DNA of 64,000 nucleotides from CALGYY01 sp963678485 (GCA_963678485.1 OY782882.1:620001-684000); one strand, 5' to 3'. Positions 42,479 through 51,659 are shown, numbered from the stretch's first letter. Numbers and translations: made by a program. The notes: a model not told the origin generated them from the sequence alone.

Positions 42479-44413
42479 TTATTTATGTAATATTATTTTT
42501 CTAGTCACTGTAGTCTCAATGCCCCGGCGTATCACCATAAAATAGAGACCATCTGCAAAGTCAGCCAGGTCGATTGTTTTGCTATCTTTTGCTTCGACCA
42601 CCATTTTACCAAAAGTATTAAAAATACTAACAGTAAAACCAGCATCATCAACCAGGGTTCCTTCCAATGTAATATTACCCGTTGTTGGATTTGGAATCAC
42701 TGTAATTTCGGGTTGTTGCTCTAATTCATCAAAACCTGTATATACGTAGCTAAATGCCGCTGAAGTAGCAGAGCAGCCGTTGACATCAGATATAACAACT
42801 GTGTAAGAACCCGAAGCGCTAGGTGTATAAGTGGAAGCGGTAGCACCTCCAATAATTCCTCCATTGAGATACCATTGATATGCATTTGCAACAGTAGAAT
42901 TCAGGTCGTTGCCTGATTGGGAAATCACAGGGGTAGCAGGTAATGGGTTCACATTTACGCTGACAGATGCACTACTCGAACAACCGAGGCCGGTATTTGT
43001 AATAACCACCGTATATGTGGTATTCGCAGTAGGATTAGCTGTGGGGTTTTGCAATGTGGATGTAAAGCCTGCTGGACTAGATGTCCAAGCGTAAGAATAC
43101 GAAGGACTGGTTTCAGTAACAGAGGCTGCACTTGAAGTAAGACTCACATTACTACCTGCACAAACGGTGGCAGGAGCTTCTGTTGCCGTGGCTATCGGTC
43201 CGCGAACCTCGCACAAAGAAAATCGATAAGCATGAGATGAGTTGGTGCCCGATTTTGTCCAAAGTTGCGTGCCTGCTGAATTTACTTCATACACACTACC
43301 AAATGGATTGTTTACAAGCATATTCCCATTGGGCAGTTGTTGTGAATTTCCTTCGTTGCTAGCTTGAAATACTGAAGTGAATGTGTAATCGGCGGCTGCA
43401 GGTGCGTAGGCCTGACCAACTGTGAGCGTATAATTGTATCCATTATAGGGTGGATCAAATATTACTACCTGTGTATTTGAACTTGAATTATTCTTGTAAC
43501 CACACATATGGTTTGGATATAATGCATTGTCGGCAGGAATCCAATGAGCATCATGAATCACATTAAACATTGCGGACCCTGTTGCACCATATGATGCGGG
43601 GTTACCCCAACGAAATAAAAAATCTCCACCATGACCTGCATTGCCACCAGTATGTTCAGCAGCTTCGGCCGTTGTTGTACTATGGTCGATAACAAACACT
43701 GAATTTTGGAAATGCATACTGACAATAATTTGATCGAGTGCTGCATTATAATCGATGCCATTCATATGATATCTGTCTGGCAGAGATCCAGAACCAGCAT
43801 AGTTAATATTGAGCATTTGCGGATTATTGACAATAGATGACACGTAATGATCTTTTGCAGCATTGTAATTCTGACATAAATGATCCCAGAGTCTCCATTC
43901 CCAAACGATAGTCCCTGTGGTTGCTCCAGTGGGTTTAACTTCAATAATTTTTTCCGACCAAAAAACGCTGGCACTTGAAGAGCCCGCTTGCGTAGCTTCG
44001 GCTGCAGTATGAACATCGTAACAAATCATGAGGACGTTTCCATTAGGCAATGGGCATATATCATGATGCAACGTATAGGTTGAGCCATAATATGTATAAT
44101 TCCAAACCACTGTTCCATCCCACAGTACTTTTTGCACTCCACCATGAACACCGCCAGAGTTCCAGCTTGTATTTCCTGAAGGCTTATACGTCCTGACCAG
44201 TGTATCTCCTGGAACCTTTAGATAGGTCGAATAAGCACTCTTTGTAGAAGAGGTAAATGTCCAAGTGTGGTAATTTGTACCATTGGTATCACATAAAAAG
44301 GCCTGGGTGCCATTTTTTGTAGCGTACAATGTATACAGCCCCCATTGTTGTGCCTGAATCATCCCGCAACCAAGGATGATTAACATAACGGTGAATAAGA
44401 TTTGTTTTCGCAT
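42479..44413 (-). CDS. Arylsulfotransferase-like secreted protein with Ig-like and T9SS domains
   Basis: 644 residues from the ATG at 44413, which gives a standard signal peptide ending MIQAQ. Residues about 30-400 match the ASST (aryl-sulfate sulfotransferase) propeller: HHDICPLPNGNVLMICYD, YHMNGIDYNAALDQIIVSMHFQNSVFVIDH, HDAHWIPADNALYPNH. Catalytic His candidates lie in these motifs. Next come one or two Ig-like/PKD-type segments rich in Ser/Thr (SVSVNVNPLPATPVISQ) and a T9SS type A sorting domain (ITVIPNPTTGNITLEGT). First gene of the directon; 17 bases separate it from the propeller gene. Confidence 0.82.
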   Translation of the reverse strand: MRKQILFTVMLIILGCGMIQAQQWGLYTLYATKNGTQAFLCDTNGTNYHTWTFTSSTKSAYSTYLKVPGDTLVRTYKPSGNTSWNSGGVHGGVQKVLWDGTVVWNYTYYGSTYTLHHDICPLPNGNVLMICYDVHTAAEATQAGSSSASVFWSEKIIEVKPTGATTGTIVWEWRLWDHLCQNYNAAKDHYVSSIVNNPQMLNINYAGSGSLPDRYHMNGIDYNAALDQIIVSMHFQNSVFVIDHSTTTAEAAEHTGGNAGHGGDFLFRWGNPASYGATGSAMFNVIHDAHWIPADNALYPNHMCGYKNNSSSNTQVVIFDPPYNGYNYTLTVGQAYAPAAADYTFTSVFQASNEGNSQQLPNGNMLVNNPFGSVYEVNSAGTQLWTKSGTNSSHAYRFSLCEVRGPIATATEAPATVCAGSNVSLTSSAASVTETSPSYSYAWTSSPAGFTSTLQNPTANPTANTTYTVVITNTGLGCSSSASVSVNVNPLPATPVISQSGNDLNSTVANAYQWYLNGGIIGGATASTYTPSASGSYTVVISDVNGCSATSAAFSYVYTGFDELEQQPEITVIPNPTTGNITLEGTLVDDAGFTVSIFNTFGKMVVEAKDSKTIDLADFADGLYFMVIRRGIETTVTRKIILHK

Positions 44414-44524
44414 AGGTAAATGATTTTCGGTTTTGATTGCAGACAAGAGGTTGTTGTGAAAAGTTACAAGTGGTTTATGCGAAAACTAAAAAATGAGGTT
44501 AACATCTAAAAAATCACGGTGAAT

Positions 44525-45220
44525 TTATTTTGCATTGATAAAGCCCTTCACACATTCTTCGTAGCTACTGCCAATTGGAATTTCTTTATCACCAATAGTT
44601 ATCATCTTATTTTTGACACTCTCAATGCGGGCAACAGAGACAATATAGGATCTATGCACACGCAGGAAATCGCGTGAAGAAATTCGTTCCTGCATTGCTT
44701 TCATGGTCATACGAGTAACAATAATTTTTTCATCGGCCATTACAATCTTCACATAATCATCACATCCTTCTATATAGGCGATATCTGCAGGATTCACTTT
44801 AATCAACTGATAATCTGCCCGTATAAAAAGGTGATTTGGATCTTCAGTATTTTTATGTATCAGATACTGTTTGTACTCAATTGCCTTTTCTACTGCCTGA
44901 TTAAAGCGCTCGAATGTGTATGGTTTCAGTAGATAGTCAGTTGCGCATTGATTAAAACCTTCTACCGCAAATTCACTGTAAGCTGTCACAAAAATTATCA
45001 TGGTATTTTGTGGAATCAGTTGGCAAAAATCGAGACCACTGAGAGAAGGCATTTGAATATCAAGAAAAATAAGGTCAACCGGAAACTTCCGAATGTGTTT
45101 TAATGCTTCGCTGTGACGTGTAAAGGTTTTCTGAAGCTGAATCCCCGGGATACGTTCGCAAAATTTTTCAATGATTTTTAGTGCAGGAGGCTCATCATCC
45201 AGGGCAATAGCATCAATCAT
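44525..45220 (-). CDS. LytTR-family response regulator
   Basis: 231 residues. Receiver domain with Asp54 (IFLDIQMPSLSG) and conserved Lys98 (LLKPY). LytTR DNA-binding domain at about 130-228 (IAYIEGCDDYVKIVM, FLRVHRSYIVSV). It overlaps the sensor kinase start region by four bases and forms a LytS/LytR-type pair. Likely target genes cannot be named, although the adjacent surface-protein directon is a candidate. Confidence 0.95.
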   Translation of the reverse strand: MIDAIALDDEPPALKIIEKFCERIPGIQLQKTFTRHSEALKHIRKFPVDLIFLDIQMPSLSGLDFCQLIPQNTMIIFVTAYSEFAVEGFNQCATDYLLKPYTFERFNQAVEKAIEYKQYLIHKNTEDPNHLFIRADYQLIKVNPADIAYIEGCDDYVKIVMADEKIIVTRMTMKAMQERISSRDFLRVHRSYIVSVARIESVKNKMITIGDKEIPIGSSYEECVKGFINAK

Positions 45221-46245
45221 AACAACTTAATATTCAATACAACAAGATATTCATTTTCGGTTTCCCGAAGATCAAGCGAGTATCGGGATGGGTACAAATG
45301 CTGAAGTCTGTTTTTTGTGTTTTGTACACCTAGACCATTTCTTTGCTCGTCTTGTTGCATGCCACGTGAAATTTTATTTTTCACTTCAAGTTGAAGCTCG
45401 GTTTCGCTTATTCGAATATGCACATAAATAAATGAGTCTTCCTCAGGATCCACACCATATTTGAAGGCGTTTTCCACAAAAGGAATAATGATAAGTGGAG
45501 CAATCTGTTTGCCCACCGTAATACCATCAATAATAAAATCAACACTAACAGTGTTACCAAAGCGAATTTTTTGAAGATCGATATAATCCCTTACATATTT
45601 TATTTCCTGTTCCAGCGAAACAAAATCAGATTTCGCATCTCCCATTACATAGCGCATCATTCCAGATAATCTTAACACAGCATCAGGTGTATCGTCAGAT
45701 TTTTCAAGGGCAAGAGAATAGATACTATTGAGTGTATTGAATAGAAAGTGAGGATTTAGTTGAGCCTTTAAATGCGATAACTCAGCTGTGACGCGCTCAC
45801 GCTCGGCCAATCGCCAACGCGCACCTATCCTGAAAGCCAGTGAAAAGAAAAATGCCATTAGGAAAAGTAGAATTTTTTGTTGAAAATTAAAATAGAGTCC
45901 CCCATCAGGTGGAGGAGGTGGCATGTCAATACCACCGGGATGGGGGCCATTGGGTGGCCCCATATGTATAAGTGATGGCACTATGGTGACTAACAGCAAA
46001 AATAGAAATGTAAAGAGAAAAAAGTATAGGAATCTTCGTTCGAAATAAAGCTTAGGCAATAAAATATAGGCATTGATATAAAAATAGATAAGTATCAATA
46101 CATAGGTTAGAAAATCAGCCAGACCATAAGCTGTATAGAATATATCAGAAACGGGCATTTTTCCAGGAAGAAAAAATACTGGCAGGGAAAGATATGCCAG
46201 CGCGCCTAAAATATGTATCAGGATTCCGGCAGTTCCATTTTTCAT
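45217..46245 (-). CDS. LytS-type sensor histidine kinase
   Basis: 342 residues. Four membrane helices in the first 150 residues. Between helices 3 and 4 lies a Pro/Gly-rich loop (GPPNGPHPGGIDMPPPPPDGG, about 96-116) that would face the periplasm. The kinase core is the His_kinase/HATPase pair of the LytS class: QLNPHFLFNTLNSIYSLA with the phospho-acceptor His, and LIIIPFVENAFKYG with GLGVQNTKNRL. It signals to the LytTR regulator that follows. Divergent from the NtrC-like regulator. Confidence 0.93.
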   Translation of the reverse strand: MKNGTAGILIHILGALAYLSLPVFFLPGKMPVSDIFYTAYGLADFLTYVLILIYFYINAYILLPKLYFERRFLYFFLFTFLFLLLVTIVPSLIHMGPPNGPHPGGIDMPPPPPDGGLYFNFQQKILLFLMAFFFSLAFRIGARWRLAERERVTAELSHLKAQLNPHFLFNTLNSIYSLALEKSDDTPDAVLRLSGMMRYVMGDAKSDFVSLEQEIKYVRDYIDLQKIRFGNTVSVDFIIDGITVGKQIAPLIIIPFVENAFKYGVDPEEDSFIYVHIRISETELQLEVKNKISRGMQQDEQRNGLGVQNTKNRLQHLYPSRYSLDLRETENEYLVVLNIKLL

Positions 46246-46407
46246 ATACAGGGATTAATCAAACAAATATAAATTAAGAATCCGTTCGAAAAAAATAAAT
46301 GAGGTAATCAGGGCTATTGTGCAGGTAAACATATATATTCATCCTAATTACACTCAAATAGACCATTTTAATAAAATCGGCTGAAATCCCATTTAATGAA
46401 TTGTCAA

Positions 46408-46437
46408 CTTGAAGTTTGCTACTTTTAACTAACTTTG
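46408..46437 (+). promoter_or_regulatory. Promoter of the NtrC-like gene
   Basis: CTTG (46408-46411), 18-base spacer, TAACTTTG (46430-46437), 21 bases before ATG 46459. Confidence 0.55.
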
Positions 46438-46458
46438 CGCTAATAAATACAAATTCGC

Positions 46459-47622
46459 ATGGCTCATATTTTAGTGATAGACGACGAAAAAAGCATACGC
46501 AGTACCTTGCGCGAAATTCTCGAATACGAAAAATTCAAAGTAGATGAAGCAGGTGACGGCATGGAAGGCTTGCTTCTACTGGAAAAAGAAAAGTATGATC
46601 TGATTTTATGCGACATCAAAATGCCAAAAATGGATGGTATAGATGTGCTTAAAAATATTTTAAAACAGTACGATACTCCCGTGGTCATGATTTCCGGTCA
46701 TGGAAATATTGATACCGCCGTTGAAGCTATTAAACTCGGTGCGTTTGATTATATAAGCAAACCACTGGATTTAAACCGACTGTTAATTACCATTCGAAAT
46801 GCAACCGAAAAATCGAATCTTATTAATGAAACCAAAATATTAAAGAAGAAGGTAATTAAGGGATGGGATATGATTGGGGAATCAGCTCCTATTAAAAAGG
46901 TGAAGGAAATGATTGAACGTGTTGCTCCCACTGATGCACGTGTTCTTATCACAGGAGAAAACGGAACCGGAAAAGAACTGGTTGCTCGCTGGCTTCATGA
47001 AAAAAGCAACCGGGCAAAAATGCCCTTTATCGAAGTGAATTGCGCGGCTATCCCTTCAGAGCTTATCGAAAGCCAGTTGTTTGGCCATGAAAAGGGCTCC
47101 TTTACTTCAGCAATTAAACAGCGCAAGGGGGATTTCGAACTTGCCGACGGAGGCACCTTATTTCTGGATGAAATTGGCGACATGAGCATTTCCGCACAGG
47201 CCAAGGTGCTTCGTGCATTACAGGAAAATAAAATCACTCGCGTAGGAGGAGAAAAAGAAATCCCGGTAAATGTCAGAGTCATCGCTGCTACCAATAAAAA
47301 TCTTGTTGAAGAAATTGACAGAAAAAACTTTAGGGAAGATCTTTATCATCGTTTAAGCGTGATTTTAATTCAAGTTCCACCATTGCACGACCGCGCTGAT
47401 GATATTCCATTACTCGTTCATCATTTCGTTACTGAGATTTGCGAAAATCAAGGCCGACCTGCGCTGAAAGTTACAGAAGCCGCGCTTACAGAGCTCAAGA
47501 AAATACGATGGACCGGCAACATCAGAGAACTTCGTAATGTAATTGAGCGATTAGTCATACTCTGCGATAAACACATCGATGGTCCGGATGTAGTTCTGTA
47601 TGCTCGCCCTTTGAAAGGCTAG
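46459..47622 (+). CDS. NtrC-like AAA+ response regulator lacking a DNA-binding domain
   Basis: 387 residues. Receiver domain with Asp52 (ILCDIKMPKMDG). AAA+ sigma-54 activator domain: Walker A GENGTGKE at 165-172, Walker B LFLDE at 233-237, the sensor/arginine region FREDLYHRLSVILI. Two departures from NtrC: the sigma-54-contact loop GAFTGA reads GSFTSA (212-217), and the protein ends a few residues after the AAA+ lid (PDVVLYARPLKG), with no Fis-type helix-turn-helix. Many Bacteroidota homologues share this form. It may act without site-specific DNA binding, or in a non-sigma-54 setting. Confidence 0.92.
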   Translation: MAHILVIDDEKSIRSTLREILEYEKFKVDEAGDGMEGLLLLEKEKYDLILCDIKMPKMDGIDVLKNILKQYDTPVVMISGHGNIDTAVEAIKLGAFDYISKPLDLNRLLITIRNATEKSNLINETKILKKKVIKGWDMIGESAPIKKVKEMIERVAPTDARVLITGENGTGKELVARWLHEKSNRAKMPFIEVNCAAIPSELIESQLFGHEKGSFTSAIKQRKGDFELADGGTLFLDEIGDMSISAQAKVLRALQENKITRVGGEKEIPVNVRVIAATNKNLVEEIDRKNFREDLYHRLSVILIQVPPLHDRADDIPLLVHHFVTEICENQGRPALKVTEAALTELKKIRWTGNIRELRNVIERLVILCDKHIDGPDVVLYARPLKG

Positions 47623-47650
47623 TAACTTTGTCTACAAAATACCTTTGATG

Positions 47651-47821
47651 TTATTGCTTGCGTTTTCTCAATTCCTCATGCAGTGCACATCCTCCGCAGT
47701 CGGCACTGCAATGATCACAGGGATTTGACCTCTTTGGTTTTTTAAATCGCCGAACAATCATGACCACTGCAACGATGGTTGCAACAGCAATGATGATTCC
47801 TGCAATAGTATTTTGCATCAT
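47651..47821 (-). CDS. FeoB-associated Cys-rich membrane protein
   Basis: 56 residues. One N-terminal membrane helix (TIAGIIIAVATIVAVVMIV, about 5-23), a basic stop-transfer (RRFKKPKRS), then CDHCSADCGGC (Cys35, 38, 42, 45), and a charged tail. This is the layout of the small FeoB-associated Cys-rich proteins. It starts one base after the feoB stop on the same strand, so it is co-expressed and probably helps ferrous iron uptake. The second ATG (47818) is an alternative start. Confidence 0.88.
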   Translation of the reverse strand: MMQNTIAGIIIAVATIVAVVMIVRRFKKPKRSNPCDHCSADCGGCALHEELRKRKQ

Positions 47822-47822
47822 A

Positions 47823-50342
47823 TCAATATCCCATTAATGAACCGATCTGAAAAACCAAAAAAGATAGCAACCATGCTACCGAAAAAGAATACACCATCAT
47901 GAAAGCACCCCACTTCCAACTGCCCGATTCACGCGAGATAGCAGTAAGTGTTCCAATGCAAGGCAGATAAAGCAATACAAAGATCATGAATGATAAAGCG
48001 ATAAGTGGAGTGATTGTACCTTTACCATCGTTTCTCCCATTATCAAACGATTTAAGATTACCAGCCAGTGTGGCATTTTGATCCTCGGCACCTTCATCAA
48101 CATGATAAAGAATACTAAGACTACTCACTATAATCTCCTTTGCGGGAATTCCGCTGATGATGCTAATTCCAATGCGCCAATCAAAACCTAAGGGACGTAT
48201 CACTGGTTCTATAAAATGCCCAATCATACCAAGGTACGAATGCTCCTTCCGCTCGCTCCTCTCCTCCAATTCAAGCATATGTAATCCCTGCTTCATTTCG
48301 TCCTTTGCCTGATGTATTAAAACTGTATCCGTTGCCGGAATGAGCGCGATTTTCTGGTCAAATTGTTTGTTTACCCTGGCGGCTTCCTGCTTATAATCTT
48401 TGGACAACTGTGGATTTGTGGGGAAATAGCTTAACGACCAAAATATAATAGATGCGATTAATATAACTCCACCAATCTTTTTAAGATATTGAGCACTGCG
48501 CCTCCACATATGCATCATCAGAACTTTAGCCCCTGGCATTCGGTAAGGTGGTAACTCCATTACAAAGGCCTGTGGTGCTTTACGAAAAAAGGTTTTCCGA
48601 AGTAATAATGCTGTAAGAATTGCCACAAAAACTCCCAGCGCATAAATTCCGAATAGCATGCTGCCACTGTAATGAGGAAAGAATGCGCTAATAAATAATA
48701 TATACACTGGAAGACGTGCGTTGCACGAAATAAAAGGATTAATCAATATGGTAACGATTCGTTCGTTTCTATTCTCAAGCATGCGCGAAGCAAGAATTGC
48801 AGGCACATTGCAACCGAAACCCATGACCAATGGAATAAAAGATTTACCATGCAGACCGATTTTATGCATGATACGATCCATAATAAAAACGGCGCGCGAC
48901 AGGTAGCCTGTGTCCTCCATCAGCGCAATAAAAAAGTATAATATCAGAATATTGGGAAGAAAAACAATCACACCACCCATTCCCGAAACTAGACCATTCA
49001 CCAATAAATCACGTAACATTCCGGCATCCATAACTCTTAGCAACCATGAAGATAACAAGGCGACACCATCTTCGATCCAGTGCATGGGAAACTCGCCAAG
49101 CTTAAATGTTGCCACAAACATTATCCACATGATGGCCATGAATATTGGGAATCCGAAAACTTTATGAAGCAGTATCGCATCGATACGTTCGGACAATCTT
49201 CTCTTTTCCTTTGCTGCTGATTTATACGTTTCCTTGAGTGCTCCAGCTACAAAGCCATACCGTGCATTCGTAATAATATTTTCACTCGTTTGTCCGTAAG
49301 CCCGCTCTAAGCGAATTATTTCTTCATCCAGCTGCTTAACAATTTCCTGCTTATTCCCGCATCCATCAAGGCGCTGCATCGCAATCTTATCCTTGTGCAA
49401 TAAACGAAGCGCCAGAAAACGGCTTGAATAGCGGTCGGTAATAAAGGAATTCTCGGGGACGCGAATCAAGGTTTGGATTTTACGTAAGCCTTGCTCTACT
49501 TCGGTTCCATAATGTATATGCACATGCCGGTAATCGGGATGAACATCTGTATACAAAGCAATGACTGCCTCTATCAAAGCTTGTTTCCCAAGATTATGAG
49601 CAGCACTGACCGGGACAACTGGCACTCCGGTGATTTTTCCAAACGCTTTATAATCGAACTGGTCGCCGGTCTCCTCGAAAGTATCAAACATATTGAGCGC
49701 CATCAGTAGCCTGACGTCCATATCAATCAGTTCAGTGGTAAGAAACAAATTACGTTCAAGATTGCTTGCGTCGACAACATTTATTATAACATCAGGAACT
49801 TCATTATATATATAGTCACGTATTATTTGATTTACATGTTCCTCTGATCCCAAGGCGTAAGTTCCGGGGAGGTCCACGATACGGATATTATAACCGTCAT
49901 GACAGAGCAATCGTGAAATAGGCTCAATGGTTACACCACTATAATTACCAACTTTTTCGTGAGCGCCGCTCAGCATATTAAAAAGGCTGGTCTTGCCAGA
50001 AATCGGGTTTCCAATGAGGGCGACTGTAATATCTTTTTGTAAACGAGAATGATGGATACGTAATCCCTCACCTTCGAAGGTTGCAGCATAGTCACCTGAA
50101 ACATCAGCTTTCACTGATGATTTAGCATCAATCTCTATAAGATCCGCCTCTGAAGCCCGAAGCACAATATAAGAACCGACTACCTGAAGCTCGACGGGTC
50201 CGCCAAACGGGGCTTTGCGAATCAGCGTAACTTCCTTTCCGGGGACAAAACCCATTTCCATAATACGCTTACGGAATGGAAGTCGCCCTCTGATCTTTAT
50301 GATGATTCCTGATTGCCGCTCATTTAAGGCAGATAATCGCAT
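47823..50342 (-). CDS. feoB: Ferrous iron transporter, FeoA-FeoB fusion
   Basis: 839 residues. Residues 1-75 form a FeoA-type SH3 domain. The G domain from about 104 has G1 GNPISGKTS (111-119), the G3-type DLPGTYAL and the G4-type NMFD. The rest is the membrane part with the two Gate regions (FIPLVMGFGCNVPAI, and SIISGIPAKEIIVSSL). It moves Fe(2+) across the inner membrane, gated by GTP. In place of the usual NxxGxGK in G1 it has Ser115 in GNPISGKT. The fused FeoA is usual in Bacteroidota. Own promoter; the Cys-rich protein gene follows. Confidence 0.96.
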   Translation of the reverse strand: MRLSALNERQSGIIIKIRGRLPFRKRIMEMGFVPGKEVTLIRKAPFGGPVELQVVGSYIVLRASEADLIEIDAKSSVKADVSGDYAATFEGEGLRIHHSRLQKDITVALIGNPISGKTSLFNMLSGAHEKVGNYSGVTIEPISRLLCHDGYNIRIVDLPGTYALGSEEHVNQIIRDYIYNEVPDVIINVVDASNLERNLFLTTELIDMDVRLLMALNMFDTFEETGDQFDYKAFGKITGVPVVPVSAAHNLGKQALIEAVIALYTDVHPDYRHVHIHYGTEVEQGLRKIQTLIRVPENSFITDRYSSRFLALRLLHKDKIAMQRLDGCGNKQEIVKQLDEEIIRLERAYGQTSENIITNARYGFVAGALKETYKSAAKEKRRLSERIDAILLHKVFGFPIFMAIMWIMFVATFKLGEFPMHWIEDGVALLSSWLLRVMDAGMLRDLLVNGLVSGMGGVIVFLPNILILYFFIALMEDTGYLSRAVFIMDRIMHKIGLHGKSFIPLVMGFGCNVPAILASRMLENRNERIVTILINPFISCNARLPVYILFISAFFPHYSGSMLFGIYALGVFVAILTALLLRKTFFRKAPQAFVMELPPYRMPGAKVLMMHMWRRSAQYLKKIGGVILIASIIFWSLSYFPTNPQLSKDYKQEAARVNKQFDQKIALIPATDTVLIHQAKDEMKQGLHMLELEERSERKEHSYLGMIGHFIEPVIRPLGFDWRIGISIISGIPAKEIIVSSLSILYHVDEGAEDQNATLAGNLKSFDNGRNDGKGTITPLIALSFMIFVLLYLPCIGTLTAISRESGSWKWGAFMMVYSFSVAWLLSFLVFQIGSLMGY

Positions 50343-50364
50343 TATTTAGAAGTATTATAAATTA

Positions 50365-50395
50365 CAAAAGTAGAGAATTCCCCAATCCTAACAAC
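50365..50395 (-). promoter_or_regulatory. Promoter of feoB
   Basis: On the minus strand, GTTG (50395-50392), 19-base spacer, TACTTTTG (50372-50365). Matches the sigma-ABfr consensus in spacing and -7 sequence. No obvious Fur box was recognised. Confidence 0.65.
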
Positions 50396-50461
50396 AAAAT
50401 GCTCAAAAAAGTTAGTCATTAGCCCAATTATTCTGTTATTTTGCCAAAGATTTTACAGCCT

Positions 50462-51142
50462 ATGAGGATAGACATCATCACATTATTCCCCGAAATATTT
50501 GAAGGTCCTTTTCAGTTTAGCATGATAAAACGAGCCAAGGATAAGGGTTTGGCCGATATCAGACTACATCAATTGCGCGAGTATGCAACCAATAAACATA
50601 AAACGGTTGATGATTATCCATTTGGAGGAGGTGCAGGCATGGTCATGATGATTGAGCCAGTGGACCGATGTATTCAGGCATTAAAATCGGAGCGGCGTTA
50701 CGATGAAGTAATTTATACGAGTCCAGATGGAGAACTTCTTTCGCAAGGGATAGCCAACCAGCTTTCGCTGAAAGAAAACCTCATTATTCTTTGTGGCCAT
50801 TATAAAGGCATTGACGAGAGAATACGTGAACATCTTGTAACCAAGGAAATTTCGATAGGTGATTATGTATTGAGCGGTGGAGAGTATGCTTCGATAGTAA
50901 TTTGCGATAGTATCATCCGGCTCATTCCTGGCGTACTTGGAGATGAGAGTAGTGCCTTATCAGACTCCTTTCAGGATGGTTTAATTGCACCTCCTGTATA
51001 TACACGACCCTCTGATTATCAAGGATGGGAAGTACCTAAAGTACTCTTATCCGGCAATGAAAAAGAAATACAGCAATGGAAGATGGATCAGGCAATACAA
51101 CGAACTAAAGAGCGTCGACCCAGACTTTTAACTGATGAATAG
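50462..51142 (+). CDS. trmD: tRNA (guanine-37-N1)-methyltransferase
   Basis: 226 residues from ATG 50462; the in-frame TTG at 50441 precedes the usual MRIDIITLFPEIF start. The knotted SPOUT fold markers LCGHYKGIDERI near 109-120 and IGDYVLSGGEYAS near 132-144 are intact. It methylates G37 of tRNAs with SAM. rplS follows 112 bases on, with its own promoter, which keeps the common trmD-rplS order. Confidence 0.96.
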   Translation: MRIDIITLFPEIFEGPFQFSMIKRAKDKGLADIRLHQLREYATNKHKTVDDYPFGGGAGMVMMIEPVDRCIQALKSERRYDEVIYTSPDGELLSQGIANQLSLKENLIILCGHYKGIDERIREHLVTKEISIGDYVLSGGEYASIVICDSIIRLIPGVLGDESSALSDSFQDGLIAPPVYTRPSDYQGWEVPKVLLSGNEKEIQQWKMDQAIQRTKERRPRLLTDE

Positions 51143-51181
51143 GACATCCAATGCACTAAAACTGATTTTTTTTGTCGGTAT

Positions 51182-51213
51182 TTTGATTTGAATCAAAAAA
51201 ACCACTATCTTTG
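51182..51213 (+). promoter_or_regulatory. Promoter of rplS
   Basis: TTTG (51182-51185), 20-base spacer, TATCTTTG (51206-51213). An excellent match, as expected for a ribosomal protein gene. Confidence 0.75.
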
Positions 51214-51254
51214 CACCTCAATTTTTAAAAGGAATCATCTAATTACTAGAACCA

Positions 51255-51629
51255 ATGGGACAGCCAGATTTAATCAAATACGTTGAGGAACAGCTTAACC
51301 CGATGCCGGAGCATCCGAAATTCAAAGCCGGTGATACCGTTACTGTTCATTACAAAATCAAAGAAGGTAACAAAGAACGCATCCAGCAGTTTCAGGGTGT
51401 AGTTATTCAGCGCACAGGCCGCGGCCCAACGTTGACTTTTACCGTTCGCAAAATGTCGGGCAATATTGGCGTTGAACGTATTTTCCCAATTAGTTCTCCC
51501 AATATTGACAAAATCGTTGTGAATAAAGTTGGTGATGTACGTCGTGCACGTATCTTCTACTTAAGACAACTCACTGGCAAGAAAGCCAAGATCAAAGAAA
51601 AACGCGTCAACACTGCGAAGAAAGCATAA
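51255..51629 (+). CDS. rplS: 50S ribosomal protein L19
   Basis: 124 residues. KFKAGDTVTVHYKIKEGNKERIQQFQGVVIQ (about 20-50), GVERIFPISSPNIDKI and RRARIFYLRQLTGKKAKIKEK are the L19 signature segments. The protein sits at the subunit interface of the ribosome. Followed directly by a strong terminator. Confidence 0.98.
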   Translation: MGQPDLIKYVEEQLNPMPEHPKFKAGDTVTVHYKIKEGNKERIQQFQGVVIQRTGRGPTLTFTVRKMSGNIGVERIFPISSPNIDKIVVNKVGDVRRARIFYLRQLTGKKAKIKEKRVNTAKKA

Positions 51630-51631
51630 AT

Positions 51632-51659
51632 AAAAAAACCCGCTTTTGCGGGTTTTTTT
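51632..51659. terminator. Bidirectional terminator between rplS and the T9SS adhesin
   Basis: AAAAAAACCCGC (51632-51643) pairs with GCGGGTTTTTTT (51648-51659), loop TTTT. Perfect 12-base stem usable by both convergent genes. Confidence 0.92.
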
